In this document: piece after piece, positions 1 to 10,966 of the stretch | How the letters are laid out: every line of letters begins with the position of its first letter | How positions within the stretch are numbered: position 1 is the stretch's first letter | Assembly (NCBI GenBank): GCA_911728435.2 | Contig: OU452205.1 | Location: forward strand, 14,080,260 to 14,144,259 | Length of the DNA: 64,000 nt | Reading direction: 5' to 3' | Origin: Apoderus coryli | Lineage: Eukaryota; Arthropoda; Insecta; Coleoptera; Attelabidae | Notes under the pieces: generated by a model | The model's database searches: none | What the model saw: the letters and a program-made list of their open reading frames with translations, nothing else | Told to the model about the DNA's origin: nothing | Translations under genes and position numbers: made by a program

Positions 1-607
1 TTAAAATTGAAGATCCTAAACCCAATATTAAATAATACGGCAAATTACGGGGTCACCCAATGTTTTTTAATATTACACAGCGGAATAAAATCTATGTGTT
101 CGATACCTACTACTTGGCCAGATAAATAAGCCGACTGGGAGACGCACGACAACGAGGGCTAATCTTCCTATTTATGGCAGATAAGAAAGTACATGTCACT
201 TTTTTGAGAATGCTTTAATTGAATCTAAGTACCTATATATTTTAAGATTTTTCAACCGATTTTCAAATTAATTACAGACGCCCTGTATAAATTAATTGTA
301 CATCACCATCACCGTATCTTTTTTGGGCAAAGATAGCACAAAGAAATTTACGCAATTTTCATTCCATTCCATTAGGAAATATGATTTTTTTAAAGTTTTG
401 ACTCTCTTTTTAGACCCTTATATTACGCCCTATGGTTGGTTATTCTCGGGTTATGGTGTATACGGCTGGCAGAATGATAGAATTTTTTTTTAAAAATCAT
501 TATATTGTGTGAATAAAAGAAATTGTATCATGAAACTAATAGCTTGTCTATACTACAGATTATACCATATTTATTCATATTTGACAATATTTATGCGCAT
601 AGAATAA
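1..607. other. Intergenic, nothing recognised
   Basis: AT-rich sequence with no credible coding region, RNA gene or repeat boundary that I can support. The short open frames here have no recognisable domain. Confidence 0.5.
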
Positions 608-609
608 TA

Positions 610-1298
610 GGGAGTTAAGGCAAAACCAAGGACGTATACGTATCTCCATACGTAAACGTGAGATTTTGGTTATGTTTACACTAGATAAGCTGTCATTCAA
701 GAGAGTAATATTATAAGAGAGAGTTAAGACAAAACCAAGGACGTATACGTATCTCCATACGTAAACGTGAGATTTTGGTTATGTTTACACTAGATAAGCA
801 GTCATTCAAAATAGAGTTAAGGTGCCATCCAATACGTATCGTATATGCGGAAGGTAGAGATAACACTTTACATGAGAAAAAGACTATTTTAGATTTTTCT
901 ACTTCCATTTACTATGTTGATAATATTATTGTTTTTTTAATTAATAACCAAATACCTATATATTTTATTATGTATACCTATAAACAATAACAGAAAAATG
1001 TTTATAATTGTTACAAAATAAACTACTACTACTAATAATAATAATAAATTATTTATTGCAAAATAGCTTAGCTTAATTTTCAATTTAGATTGAGTTTTTA
1101 ATGTTCTATTCTAGATATTCGTACAAGTTCATGTAATTCTGACAACAATCGGTTCAATACGTTTAAGTATACGATACGCGTAGAGGTACATATGTTTACG
1201 GCCTTCGTATCGTTAAACGTATCAAAAATTTAAAGAGCGCATGCGTAGATGTCAAAAGATACGTTTACGTATACGTCACTGGCTTTGCCTTAACTCCC
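610..1298. mobile_element. MITE-like element with inverted ends
   Basis: The two ends are inverted copies. The left end starts GGGAGTTAAGGCAAAACC and the right end finishes GGCTTTGCCTTAACTCCC. Each end continues inward into ACGTATACGT-type palindromic motifs. TA flanks both ends (608-609 and 1299-1300), which fits a Tc1/mariner-type target, though a 3-bp AAT duplication is equally compatible. No transposase is encoded, so this is a non-autonomous element of about 690 bp. The superfamily is an inference from the TA only. Confidence 0.65.
612..822. repeat. 109-bp tandem duplication inside the MITE
   Basis: A unit starting GAGTTAAG(G/A)CAAAACC at 612 is repeated at 721 with only a few changes, and a third partial start (GAGTTAAGG) is at 814. 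The unit contains the left terminal repeat, so the element end has been duplicated in tandem inside one copy. Confidence 0.75.
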
Positions 1299-1300
1299 TA

Positions 1301-2770
1301 ATGTTTATAGAGGTTTATCTGTATTGCACATTATGGTAGGTTTGGAGAGCTAAAAAACTAGAATCATCTAGAATAAGCAAGTAATATCTCTACATACGTT
1401 AAAATCTGTATATTTAAGACAAATTGCTATACATTACATATGCAACCAACAATTGACAACATAGTATATGCAGTTGCCTAAACCTTTCATTTAAGAAGTT
1501 TTTCTCTAACCGACACATCCAAATGTCTGTTGTTGTCAGTAGCGTTCGCGGTATTCGAGAGCATGCGCACAACGAAAAACGTTAAATTAATAATGAATTA
1601 CTTTTCCAATTTTTGTACTTCTGTAATTTAAAATTTTCTTTTGTGATCAGGTAATATAATAACGTTATTAAGAAGTATGTAGATAGCGATATTAAAAATA
1701 TGAAATATAATCTTTAGGCCTTTGACAATTCCTTGTCAATGCTTTAGGCCCAGTATTATAAACATGTTTGAAGTTAACTTTAATTTTAATAGTCATGGTT
1801 AACTTTAGCTTCAAATGTCTGAGTTAACCGTCATGGTTAACTTAAGCTTTAGAAAGTCTGTTTTATAAATGTCTCATTTCTAAAAATAAAATTAAAAAGA
1901 AGAAGAAATGAGGCGGGAGATGCCCACATGTTCAAACGCGTGTCGACGTGATCATGGTATTAAAGTGCCTGATCGCGTGGATAGAGGTTGGATGGGTGGA
2001 CGGTACTCCCGGCCGAGTCGGTAAACTTGCCAATGCCATGTAGTTATGGGGTACGTAGTCCCAGATAAAAAAGACAGATGATAAACTGGGAAAAATTGGC
2101 TTACTTACTTATCTGGGAGCGAGAGTTTGAACGAACTTCATTCACGTTTCTTGTTGTGTGCGTGCCAGAGTTATACAGGAAGGAGCTTGACACATGCACG
2201 AACTGCTAATATAGTAGGCCGCCATGTTCCACCATTGACAGTGGCGTATCGTCTTAAGGAGTGCAAATTAAATAAGAAACAAAAGTTTATATAACATGAC
2301 TACCAGTTTTCAATATTCATTTTGTTTTAATTAAAATTAAAACAAATATTGATTATTTTAATAATATATTATTTTATTAAACTCATTTCAAACATTAACA
2401 ATCAATTTTACGTTGTTTTTATGAAATGTTTAAAGTTCTGTTGAATTTTTGACGGTGCTGGTGGTTTAAGCTTTTTATTTTATAATCATCTAATCTGTAA
2501 CTGTGGATAGTTTTAGTTATTTGTACAATTCTACGTTTTGTACTGCTATCCGTGCTGGTATCAGAGCTCTGAAATATTCGAGGCCTGCAACAGGAAAGAA
2601 CAGAAGAATAAAACTCGAAAAGAAATAAACCTATAAATAAATTACCTATAACTTGAGGGAATTCTTCGACGCATTTTTCTCCTGTCCGTGCTTGTTCCTG
2701 AGTTGTCCAGTTGGTTTTCTGAATTAAAATGAAAGGCGCGGTGCGTTAAGAATACCTATTAAATAGGTAC
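1301..2770. other. Intergenic, no gene seen
   Basis: No coding region supported. A cluster of GTTAACTT/AAGTTAAC half-palindromes lies at about 1765-1850, bounded by ATTATAAAC and GTTTTATAAAT, which may be an old inverted-repeat element, but its ends are not clear enough to call. Confidence 0.4.
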
Positions 2771-3103
2771 CTATTTTTTTTTAAAGCAATTACAACAATG
2801 GTAAACAAATTGTCTTAATAAACCTTTGTTTTCCAATTCATATTCTTTCTTTAGAACATATAAGCTGATGCTCGATGAGGATGTATCAGTTGGCATCAGA
2901 GTTTTTAGTTGCTCTGGTTGCGTTCTCTGTTTTATTCCTGAAGTACCTGGTATTGTCGGACGTGTAAATTCTGAAGAAAACTTGAAGTTGTACAGGAACA
3001 GTTTTTCTTCAACGTAGGCCTTGGAGGAAAAGTCAGAAAATCCTGTTTTAAAATGGTTGGAGCACACACTTAATCCACACCCATTATCTGGCAGGATTCT
3101 CAA
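2771..3103 (-). other. Unidentified open frame of about 110 codons
   Basis: The longest open frame upstream of RFC3, read on the minus strand. It begins with a non-ATG codon, is rich in Ser/Thr in its middle (a TDTSSSSIS stretch) and ends in a Cys/Lys-rich tail. It contains VCSNHF, which resembles the CSxHF motif of THAP zinc fingers, but the spacing of the other THAP residues is not visible. It could be an exon or chance. I do not assign a function. Confidence 0.15.
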
Positions 3104-3963
3104 CGTAGTCAGCCATATAAATTAAATAAAAAATAAATTTTCATCTTTTGGAAATCTACAAAATTATTATAAAATGTTTAATTTGTTTGAATACCTCATT
3201 TCATATCAATATACATGCTATAGCAATTGAAATAATTAGTATTTTGGCTTTAATTACTAAAGTTTACTACATATCCCCCTAGAATTGAAAACACGACACT
3301 GCATTTTTAGGGTATGCTCTCATTACTTACCGCTGAAATAAAATTCCTTCTTGCCTACGTTTTTTATAGTTTTTGCAAGATTTTACAACACATGCCATAC
3401 TGTATAAAACTTAAACAAACACTAAAACTAAATAAGCAAAAATAAAAACATTTTGCTGCTGCTAACATAAAACAGCGATCTCTTCTTGGCCTGAATTTAA
3501 AATTCGCGCTTTAATAGACGAATCGTAGTTTAACACCAGATTTATTGTCTTACAATTGGCACAATACAAAAACATGGCGGCGCCCGTCGAAGCTCATTCT
3601 CCTCACTATACCTATCTGTCGCGCGTGCTCAGGAATAACGTAAACGCTAATTACGTGAAAATAAGGGTTTTAAAAAAACTCCCCAATTGTCATACAAAAG
3701 TAACTTGTTACTTTATTAGCTAATAACGCCAACGCTAATTGCTTGAGAAAGATTTCAAAAACTCCATAATATATATGTAGTACCCACTTGCAGTAGGTAA
3801 TTGTGGATTACCTGAATTGGACTAAGTTCTACTTCAGAAATTAGAAATTCGAAATGTTTGGAACAAATATAATACTAGTTGCTATGGAAATGATCTCGTC
3901 TATTTTTTGATTGGACAGCTGCAGGACTATGTATGTGGATGTCATAAGTCAAGGCGCATATAT
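3104..3963. other. Intergenic, no gene seen
   Basis: No feature supported. A short open frame starts at an ATGGCGGCGCCC context near 3574, the kind of sequence found at insect promoters or first exons, but there is no downstream exon to support it. Confidence 0.35.
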
Positions 3964-3965
3964 AA

Positions 3966-4420
3966 GGGTTATTCTTTCGTACTGAACTAAGTGAACAATC
4001 TGAAAATTGTCAGTTCATTCACCATTGTGCGTATTCTTTCGACATCGGTCACTTCTACCAAACTGATTAAAATTCCTACCCCCCTTGCCGCTTACTGATC
4101 AACCTCTAGGTACCGGTTAGTTCGTTCAGTTAACAGTTAACCTCTAAAAGTATTGAATATTGAGAGATAATAATTGGAATATGATTTCGAATCAAACCAA
4201 TAAATTGTAAAAGTTTAAAACATGGATAATAATATCATGGAGGAACTAATTTTCCAGTTTTCAGAGCAGATTTTGTTGTTTTCACAAGTTTTCGAGGTTA
4301 AGTGAAAGACATTCACAAAAAAGATGATCTTTCGGTTTCGCCAAATATTCAGTTCAGTATAATCACATTCAGTTTAATCACATTCACTTGTTCAGATCAA
4401 TCACTACGAAAGAATAACCC
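3966..4420. mobile_element. MITE with TATA-flanked inverted ends
   Basis: The left end reads AGGGTTATTCTTTCGTA and the right end TACGAAAGAATAACCCT, a perfect 17-base inverted pair. TATA lies just outside each end. Degenerate GTTCAGT/TGAAC motifs follow inside both ends. About 455 bp long with no coding capacity, so it would depend on a transposase supplied elsewhere. Confidence 0.7.
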
Positions 4421-4422
4421 TA

Positions 4423-5370
4423 TAGTTAATGCGCTTGGTCATAAGTAACCTTCAGGAAGTGAGTTAGAGGCGATTACGTATGTCACATCAGTTCAATTGA
4501 CCAACATTTTTTCATATTTCAAAAATGTCTTATTTTACAATTACTAATTTTGACAGTTTAGGCAATTTTTAGCGAGATCTTCGTGTATTAAACGATTACC
4601 AATATTCTGTAACCGATTTGTTTTAGCAACAAATCGATTATAGGGTACGTGATTGTGACGTGAGGTTGCAAAACTTATAATACGATAATAGATTCTGTAA
4701 CTCAAGTCCCGACCTGAGTTACTGCCGATAAAGATTGATGTACACAAATTAATCTTTGTTGTCGATTATTGCGAATTGTGTATTGTAGAAGTTGGGTTAA
4801 GTATAGTTACGTCAGTCAGTAGAATTCGTGCGTATTAGAATGGCGATTGGTAATAATAAATTACCTAGTTGTGAAATCGAATCAGTATGATTACCGATTG
4901 TTATTCCTATTTAACCAGAACATACCTATAATCGACGTGTAGCCATAGAAATCTTATATTATATAATATATATATAATATAATATTGCTGTGCGTGTAGC
5001 CTTTTATGAGTTTCGCGCAGTAAAAAAAAACTCAGTTCGATAACTAGCGCATTTCATGGATTGATTATGCAAGTGAATGATCATGTCATATCGTCTATTC
5101 TGAAAATTGGTGAGTGAAACCACCGAGAGAACGCAGGCAACGCTGTGCTAATTTAGTTGAATCGATCGTTCTACTCCACGGTTTTCAAGATTAGCTCACC
5201 AGATCAACTGATCTGAGTTTTAGAAGAATTTACGCCTTTTATCTACAAGATCCATTGACATTGACAACTGACTTAAATCATATGTATTTTTAGCGCCTTA
5301 ATTCCAAATTAAAATTGTAAACAATACTAAAGTAATAAAACAAGTAAGACTAAAGTATTTAAACCATTTC
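4423..5370. other. Upstream region of RFC3
   Basis: No coding sequence seen. It contains an AT-only palindromic run near 4967-4985. A consensus splice donor (GGTGAGTG) near 5108 could be the 5' end of a leader intron ending at 5372, but this is only inferred from the sites. Confidence 0.35.
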
Positions 5371-5372
5371 AG
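5371..5372 (+). other. Probable 3' splice site in the RFC3 leader
   Basis: CCATTTCAG immediately precedes the short leader TTTCTCATA and the RFC3 ATG. A pyrimidine-rich tract ending in CAG nine bases before a start codon suggests that a 5' UTR intron is removed here. No transcript is available to confirm it. Confidence 0.4.
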
Positions 5373-5381
5373 TTTCTCATA

Positions 5382-6452
5382 ATGAGTCTATTATGGGCAG
5401 ACAAATACCGTCCAAAAGACCTAAAATCTCTTGATTACCACAAACAACAAGCGCAAGACCTTAAAAACTTAACACAAGAAGGCGATTTTCCACATCTACT
5501 TTTCTACGGCCCCTTGGGCGCCGGGAAAAAAACTCGCATCATGTGTCTATTGAAAGAACTGTTCGGTCCAGGTGTAGAACGACTCAAGTTGGAAAACATG
5601 TCATTTACAACTCCATCGAAAAAAAAACTTGATATCGTCACAACTTCCAGTAATTATCATATCGAAATCAATCCTTCTGATGTAAAAATTTACGATAGAG
5701 TTGTTGTTATGGATGTTATTAAAAATATTGCGCAAAGCCAACAGTTGAACACAAGTGTACAACGTGAATTTAAGGTTGTACTACTGACTGACGTTGATAA
5801 TTTAACTAAGGATGCACAACACGCTTTGAGGCGCACTATGGAGAAATATATAGCAAATTGTAAATTAATACTGTGTGCGGAATCAACATCTCGAATAATT
5901 CCAGCAATAATATCGCGTTGTTTAAGTGTTCGAGTGCCTGCACCTAGTAATGATGTTATCAATAAGATTTTACAAACAATTATCGATAAGGAACATTTAA
6001 AACTACCAAACGACATTTCTAAGTCTATAACAGAACAGTGTAATAGGAATTTACGGCGCGCTATTTTAATGTTGGAGGGATTCAATGTAGCAGTAGCCCA
6101 AAAGTCTAACGCAATACAAAATGTATGTATAACAGACTGGGAACTTTTGATTAAAAAGATTGCAAAAGCAATTTTAAGGCACCAAAATGTCCCAACCATA
6201 ATGAACGTGCGCCAGGATTTGTACGATTTATTAATTAACGGAATTCCAGCTAATATTATTATGAAAATGTTGCTGAAAGAGTTGTTAAATAGCTGTGATT
6301 CCGACATGAGTGGACAATTGATTGATTTGGCGGCGATCTATGTGCATCGTATGGGACAGGGAAATAAAGAAATTGTGCATTTAGAGGCATTTGTGGCGAA
6401 GTTTATGTGTTTGTATCAGGGTATGATGCAGGATTTGTTTGATGAGTTTTAG
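5382..6452 (+). CDS. RFC3: Replication factor C subunit 3 (clamp loader small subunit)
   Basis: 356 residues, the usual length for eukaryotic RFC3 (RfC38 in Drosophila). The clamp-loader complex RFC1-5 opens the PCNA ring and places it on primer-template DNA in the nucleus, using ATP. Visible features are the N-terminal WADKYRP box (residues 5-11), the Walker A loop GPLGAGKKT (43-51; most family members have GPSGAGKKT), a Walker B strand VVLLTDVD (132-139), the NLTKDAQHALRRTMEKY block (140-156), and the SRC arginine-finger box (178-180) followed by VRVPAP. The C-terminal collar domain ends with HLEAFVAKFM, typical of the family. The ATG at 5382 is chosen because the WADKYRP box follows at once. 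The reading frame has no stop or frameshift and no coding intron. It sits alone on the plus strand between MITEs and a mariner element. Identity is very secure. Confidence 0.97.
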   Translation: MSLLWADKYRPKDLKSLDYHKQQAQDLKNLTQEGDFPHLLFYGPLGAGKKTRIMCLLKELFGPGVERLKLENMSFTTPSKKKLDIVTTSSNYHIEINPSDVKIYDRVVVMDVIKNIAQSQQLNTSVQREFKVVLLTDVDNLTKDAQHALRRTMEKYIANCKLILCAESTSRIIPAIISRCLSVRVPAPSNDVINKILQTIIDKEHLKLPNDISKSITEQCNRNLRRAILMLEGFNVAVAQKSNAIQNVCITDWELLIKKIAKAILRHQNVPTIMNVRQDLYDLLINGIPANIIMKMLLKELLNSCDSDMSGQLIDLAAIYVHRMGQGNKEIVHLEAFVAKFMCLYQGMMQDLFDEF

Positions 6453-6487
6453 AACTGTACGTTTAATGTAAGGTTTATTTTTATATT

Positions 6488-6493
6488 AATAAA
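6488..6493 (+). terminator. Poly(A) signal of RFC3
   Basis: AATAAA lies 36 bases after the RFC3 stop codon and is followed by a T-rich tract, the layout expected for cleavage and polyadenylation. Confidence 0.6.
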
Positions 6494-6971
6494 TTGTTTT
6501 TTCCTAATTTTTTTTTGTTTCTTAGTAAGTAGATGTTGACTAATTCCTGGATTTTTTTTCGATTGCATCTGTTAGATAGTTCTTTTTCAAAATGCACCGC
6601 TATATTTCTCACTGAGCAATACTAATATTACAAATAGAAACAGTTTTCTACAAGTTAACATACAGGATAAAGCTTAATTAAACTAGCCAAAGACAAAACT
6701 GTTTATATTCACATCTCACTAACATTCCCTCATTTCATTTATATACATCTAGACGGACCAAATTTCTTTTACTGTAGATATTATTTTTTTTTATAAAACC
6801 TATTAAGGTAGATTTGTTTTTGAGAACAAAAGGCCGTACCCAAGCACTAACCATAATTTCAGTCGGTTTCCTTCCTTTTATAATATAACTACATACTATG
6901 TATATTTTTTGAAATTATCAGGTTTCAGACGAGGCTATGAATGTGTCAGCCCTTTTAAAAAGAAGTGATGA
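6494..6971. other. Intergenic between RFC3 and the mariner element
   Basis: AT-rich, no gene or repeat recognised. Confidence 0.4.
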
Positions 6972-6973
6972 TA

Positions 6974-7315
6974 TACAGGGTGGTCCAACGAAAAGTTTGC
7001 ACCTAGCTTTTCTCTTTTTTTTGTAGTCGAATGCGAAAATGCTCGGACACGTCGATTTTGCTTTTGAGGGGGACACATTTTAAACATATTTTTCGATCTG
7101 CGCCTTTAACCCCCTAGCGGGGGTGAGTAACAACCCTAAAATTTTAAATGGAAAGAGGGGTCTAATGACATATCATTTGAAAGGACACAAAATTGTCTTT
7201 CTAATGATACCCTATTTGTCGAATTTTACTAAAACAGTTAATACGAAAACGACTTTAAAGACATTAAGCCGATAATTTTGGTATTAATGAGAAATACAAA
7301 TAAGTTTTAATTATT
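6974..7315 (+). repeat. Left terminal inverted repeat
   Basis: 342 bp, starts TACAGGGTGGTCCAACG and ends TTTTAATTATT; pairs base for base with 8723-9064. Confidence 0.93.
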
Positions 7316-7544
7316 ACGACTGAAAACAACTACAATCATTTCTAAATTATTTACTTTGAAGAAAAACGGGATTTCAAAAACACTATCTTATTTATCAGAA
7401 CTAAATTCCTCACTAATCGTTTGCGTTTTTTGTTGAAATAAAAACTGCAGATACGTGTAGGAAAAGAATTTACACCGTTTATTTTAGTCTTTTCATTGAT
7501 TCAGTTTGGTTGCTTCTCAAGTTATTTTACTTTTACCGTACAAA

Positions 7545-8618
7545 ATGATTTATTCCATTCTAGAACGAGTTGAAATTGTTAAACTTTATTTTCAAAATAA
7601 TAGTAGTGCTAGACTTACGGCTCGCTTATTTAATGAGAGACATCCCGATAAAAATGTGAATGATGTGTACGTTGGCAAGTTAGTTAAAAAGTTTGTAGAT
7701 ACCGGATCTGTCTGTAATGTAAAACACCAGCCGCAGAAACCGATCAGAAATGAAGCTGTGGAAGTCGCTGTTTTAGGGCATGTTGAAATGGATCATAGTC
7801 AAAGTACCCGTCAACTAGCTGAAGCCTCAGGTGTCTCCCGTTCGTCCATAATACGAATTTTAAAAGCGTACAAATTTCATCCGTACAAAATCAAATTAGT
7901 ACAGGAACTAAATGAGGATGATCCTGATAGAAGGCTGCAATTTTGTGAAGCAATGAGCCAGCGTTTAATTGAAGATCCGCAATTATTATTTAACATTTGT
8001 TTTTCCGACGAATGCACATTTTATTTGAATGGAGCTGTAAATATGCACAATTGCCGTTACTGGGATGACAGTAACCCACATTTATTCCGTGAGGTTCATA
8101 CCCAGTATCCTCAAAAAATAAACGTCTGGTGTGGCATATTAGGAAATCATATTATAGGACCACTTTTTATTCCTGGAAATTTAACTGGTGAAGTGTACCT
8201 AAACATGCTTGAAGACACAATTGATCCTTTAATAACACAAATAATAGAAGATGACCAAAATCATACTGCTGATCGGCTTTATTTCCAGCAAGATGGAGCA
8301 CCTCCGCACTATGTGGCTCCTGTAAGACAGTTCTTAGATGACCGGTTCCCTGGACGGTGGATTGGAAGGAGGGGCCCAATTGAATGGCCTGCCAGGTCAC
8401 CGGATTTATCGCCTTTAGACTTTTTTCTTTGGGGGCACTTAAAAAATAAATGTTTTGCCACGAAGCCCGAGTCCATAGAAGATCTTCGCCAACGCATTAC
8501 AGAAGAGTGCAGAAACATAACACCTGATATGCTACAAAATGTTAGAAATAGATTTGAACAAAATCTGTATTATTGTATGGAATCAAATGGGTCACCTTTT
8601 CAACATTTGTTAATGTAA
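7545..8618 (+). CDS. Mariner-like transposase, DD41D, intact
   Basis: 357 residues from the ATG at 7545; a TTG further upstream keeps the frame open, but the ATG gives the expected N terminus. The enzyme should bind the TIRs and cut and paste the element into TA sites. Residues 1-60 look like the DUF4817-type helix-turn-helix found in insect mariner-like transposases. A second HTH-like part lies at about 83-108 (STRQLAEASGVSRSSIIRIL). The catalytic residues are D155 (FSDE), D250 (QQDGAPPH) and D292 (SPDLSPLDFF), with 41 residues between the second and third. The spacing assigns it to the DD41D group of Tc1/mariner rather than classical DD34D. There is no stop, frameshift or missing acidic residue. 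The stop codon at 8616-8618 lies about 100 bases before the right TIR. Confidence 0.95.
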   Translation: MIYSILERVEIVKLYFQNNSSARLTARLFNERHPDKNVNDVYVGKLVKKFVDTGSVCNVKHQPQKPIRNEAVEVAVLGHVEMDHSQSTRQLAEASGVSRSSIIRILKAYKFHPYKIKLVQELNEDDPDRRLQFCEAMSQRLIEDPQLLFNICFSDECTFYLNGAVNMHNCRYWDDSNPHLFREVHTQYPQKINVWCGILGNHIIGPLFIPGNLTGEVYLNMLEDTIDPLITQIIEDDQNHTADRLYFQQDGAPPHYVAPVRQFLDDRFPGRWIGRRGPIEWPARSPDLSPLDFFLWGHLKNKCFATKPESIEDLRQRITEECRNITPDMLQNVRNRFEQNLYYCMESNGSPFQHLLM

Positions 8619-8722
8619 CGTTTTAATAAATCAATTTAACAGCTTGTTTACTTTTTTTACAAAGCAATGTTAAAACTAACAAACATTGGAATGTACTAAC
8701 GATTGCAGGTGTTTTCACTCGC

Positions 8723-9064
8723 AATAATTAAAACTTATTTGTATTTCTCATTAATACCAAAATTATCGGCTTAATGTCTTTAAAGTCGTTTTCGTATTAA
8801 CTGTTTTAGTAAAATTCGACAAATAGGGTATCATTAGAAAGACAATTTTGTGTCCTTTCAAATGATATGTCATTAGACCCCTCTTTCCATTTAAAATTTT
8901 AGGGTTGTTACTCACCCCCGCTAGGGGGTTAAAGGCGCAGATCGAAAAATATGTTTAAAATGTGTCCCCCTCAAAAGCAAAATCGACGTGTCCGAGCATT
9001 TTCGCATTCGACTACAAAAAAAAGAGAAAAGCTAGGTGCAAACTTTTCGTTGGACCACCCTGTA
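8723..9064 (-). repeat. Right terminal inverted repeat
   Basis: 342 bp, the exact inverse of 6974-7315 as far as I can read it, ending CCACCCTGTA before TA. Confidence 0.93.
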
Positions 9065-9666
9065 TATGATAATAATAATAATAATAGCTTTATTGCCCAA
9101 CAGAAAAAATATTCCCTTTACAGAGCAATACAAACAATAATGATACAAATATAAACAAAACCACTGAAATAATATCCACAAAATGAATCAAATATAATAT
9201 ACAATCAAATAGAAAAAGTAACAGTAATAATGCACATCATAAAAAAATATATATTTACTTATATATAATAGCTCCACGTAAAATACCCGATCTGAATACA
9301 TGATAATAATTAACAGTAGTAACAAAATAAGCGAACGCCAAGTAATGTAGACAATTCAATTATACTAGCCAAATTCAATGTACACATATTTCACAAAACA
9401 AAAAACAAAGACGAGTACACTCATGACAAACAGGACTCCGCATATTGCATAAGTTCCCGAAGCCCATCAGCAAATATATCACATCCAGCACAAATTATAT
9501 TAAAATTATTACAGAAAACATGAATGGGAGATCTCAATAAAATATTAGTTCTGGCTCGTTCAGTGAAAAACACTCTACTACTCCTGACAAATACTCGGGG
9601 AACATTAAAATTGAACAAAAACCCAAAAAATTTATATCGAATACTAATCTCACATACTCACATCTT

Positions 9667-10880
9667 TCAATTATAGGAAAGCTGACTATCATGCTGACTT
9701 ATGTCAGCACAATCTATTTTTCCATGTATTAAATGATAGAGAAATCCAAGAGAATTCAATTTCCTTCTTAGGGTCAAACTTTGTAAATGAAATCTATTAA
9801 GCATTAATTGATAGTCTATTCCCCTTGAAGGATACTGTCCATCCACTTTGAACATAAGTAATTTCAAAAATCGTCTCTGGATTCTCTCAATCGTATATTC
9901 ATGTACTCTGTAATACGGATACCAGATTAGCGATCCGTACTCCAGTTTTGAACGCACATAGGAAAAATATAAAATTTTCAAGGAGTCAATGTTTTTAAAA
10001 CCTGTACAGTTTCTGAATATGAATCCATAAGCTTTACTTGCTTCCGAAGCTTTGGTATTAATATGCTCTACAAATATAAGTTTAGAGTCAAAAATAATTC
10101 CCAAATCTTTAACAGATTCAGATCGAGGTATTTCAGCGTGATCAATCGAATACCGATACTCAATAAATATATTCTTCCGGGTATAACTAACACATTTACA
10201 TTTAGATGGATTCAATGCAAGCCTGTTTGCGACACACCATTCCTGAACGCTATTTAGACATTGCTTCAGGATCATACAATGATTCAAATTCTCAACCACA
10301 GAAAATATTTTAAGATCATCAGCAAATATTAATCGACCAAAGTCAAGCTTGCATTCAAGATCATTAACAAACATCAAAAAAAGCAGAGGCCCAAGGTTAG
10401 ATCCCTGAGGAACGCCAGAAGTTGCTATATATTTTCGAGAACAATAGCCATTATAGAAAACATATTGGGATCGGTTTTTTAAATATGTCATAAAAATGTT
10501 TTCAAATTCGTAACAAATCCAAATTGGTCCAGCTTCCGCATCAAAACACCGTGGTCCATTCTGTCAAACGCCTTTGAAAAGTCAGTATAAATCACATCCA
10601 TCTGACCACCACCATCCAAAACCTCAGATATATTCTGAGAAATGATGGCAAGATTCGATATCGTAGATCTACCCTTGACAAAACCATGTTGAAAAGTCGT
10701 GATCCTATTCTTGACAGACTGATAGATTTTATTATACAATACAGACTCAAATATTTTCGCAAAGTTTGACAAAATGGAGACAGGACGATAGTTACTAATT
10801 AAGGACTTATCACCCGACTTCAAGACTGGCACGATTTTCCACTGATCTGGAAACTCTTTATTTTTTAGGGCTAAATTCAA
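9667..10880 (-). pseudogene. LINE reverse transcriptase, frameshifted
   Basis: Two overlapping frames (10880-10488 and 10491-9667) make one RT domain. The first holds the NYRPVSILSNFAKIFE block, the GFVKGRST block and the DFSKAFDRMDH motif with a catalytic Asp. The second holds SGVPQGSNLGPLLF and the catalytic FADD box, followed by the thumb and the C-terminal YVRSKLEYGSLIWYPYY block that this LINE group shares. One frameshift near 10490 separates them. The enzyme would make cDNA by target-primed reverse transcription if it were whole. Confidence 0.85.
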
Positions 10881-10881
10881 A

Positions 10882-10966
10882 ATATAACACGCTGACTTTA
10901 AATAAAGTGTTGTAACTTTGTTTTACTTGTTGCCTTACTACCCACGAAGTTCACCAAATATAACAC
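10882..10966. repeat. 67-bp insertion with 9-bp target duplication in the LINE
   Basis: ATATAACAC occurs at 10882-10890 and again at 10958-10966. Removing one copy and the 67 bases between restores the RT reading frame (PLCYI joined to LNLALK). The inserted piece is too short to classify; it contains TTAAATAAAG. Confidence 0.7.

Larger units (their letters stand above)
6974..9064 (+). mobile_element. Intact DD41D mariner-like transposon with 342-bp identical TIRs
   Basis: A complete element of 2091 bp. It begins TACAGGGTGGTCC and ends GGACCACCCTGTA, with the TA target duplication at 6972-6973 and 9065-9066. The terminal inverted repeats run 342 bp each, and by eye I find no mismatch between them. 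They enclose one open transposase gene. Long identical arms and an unbroken gene mean it moved recently or has been converted recently. The right end abuts the TTA-type tail of the LINE at 9069. Confidence 0.95.

Noticed and set aside
612..830. Tandem units taken as a CRISPR-like array
   Set aside because: Only two to three long units without spacers, inside an inverted-repeat element, in a eukaryotic genome.
5690..6307. Open frame of about 205 codons on the minus strand
   Set aside because: It lies entirely antisense to the RFC3 gene and has no domain; RFC3 explains it.
5382..6452. RFC3 as a processed retrocopy
   Set aside because: No poly(A) tract or flanking direct repeat is seen, the frame is intact, and an intron acceptor seems present upstream. 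Intron loss in the functional gene is simpler.
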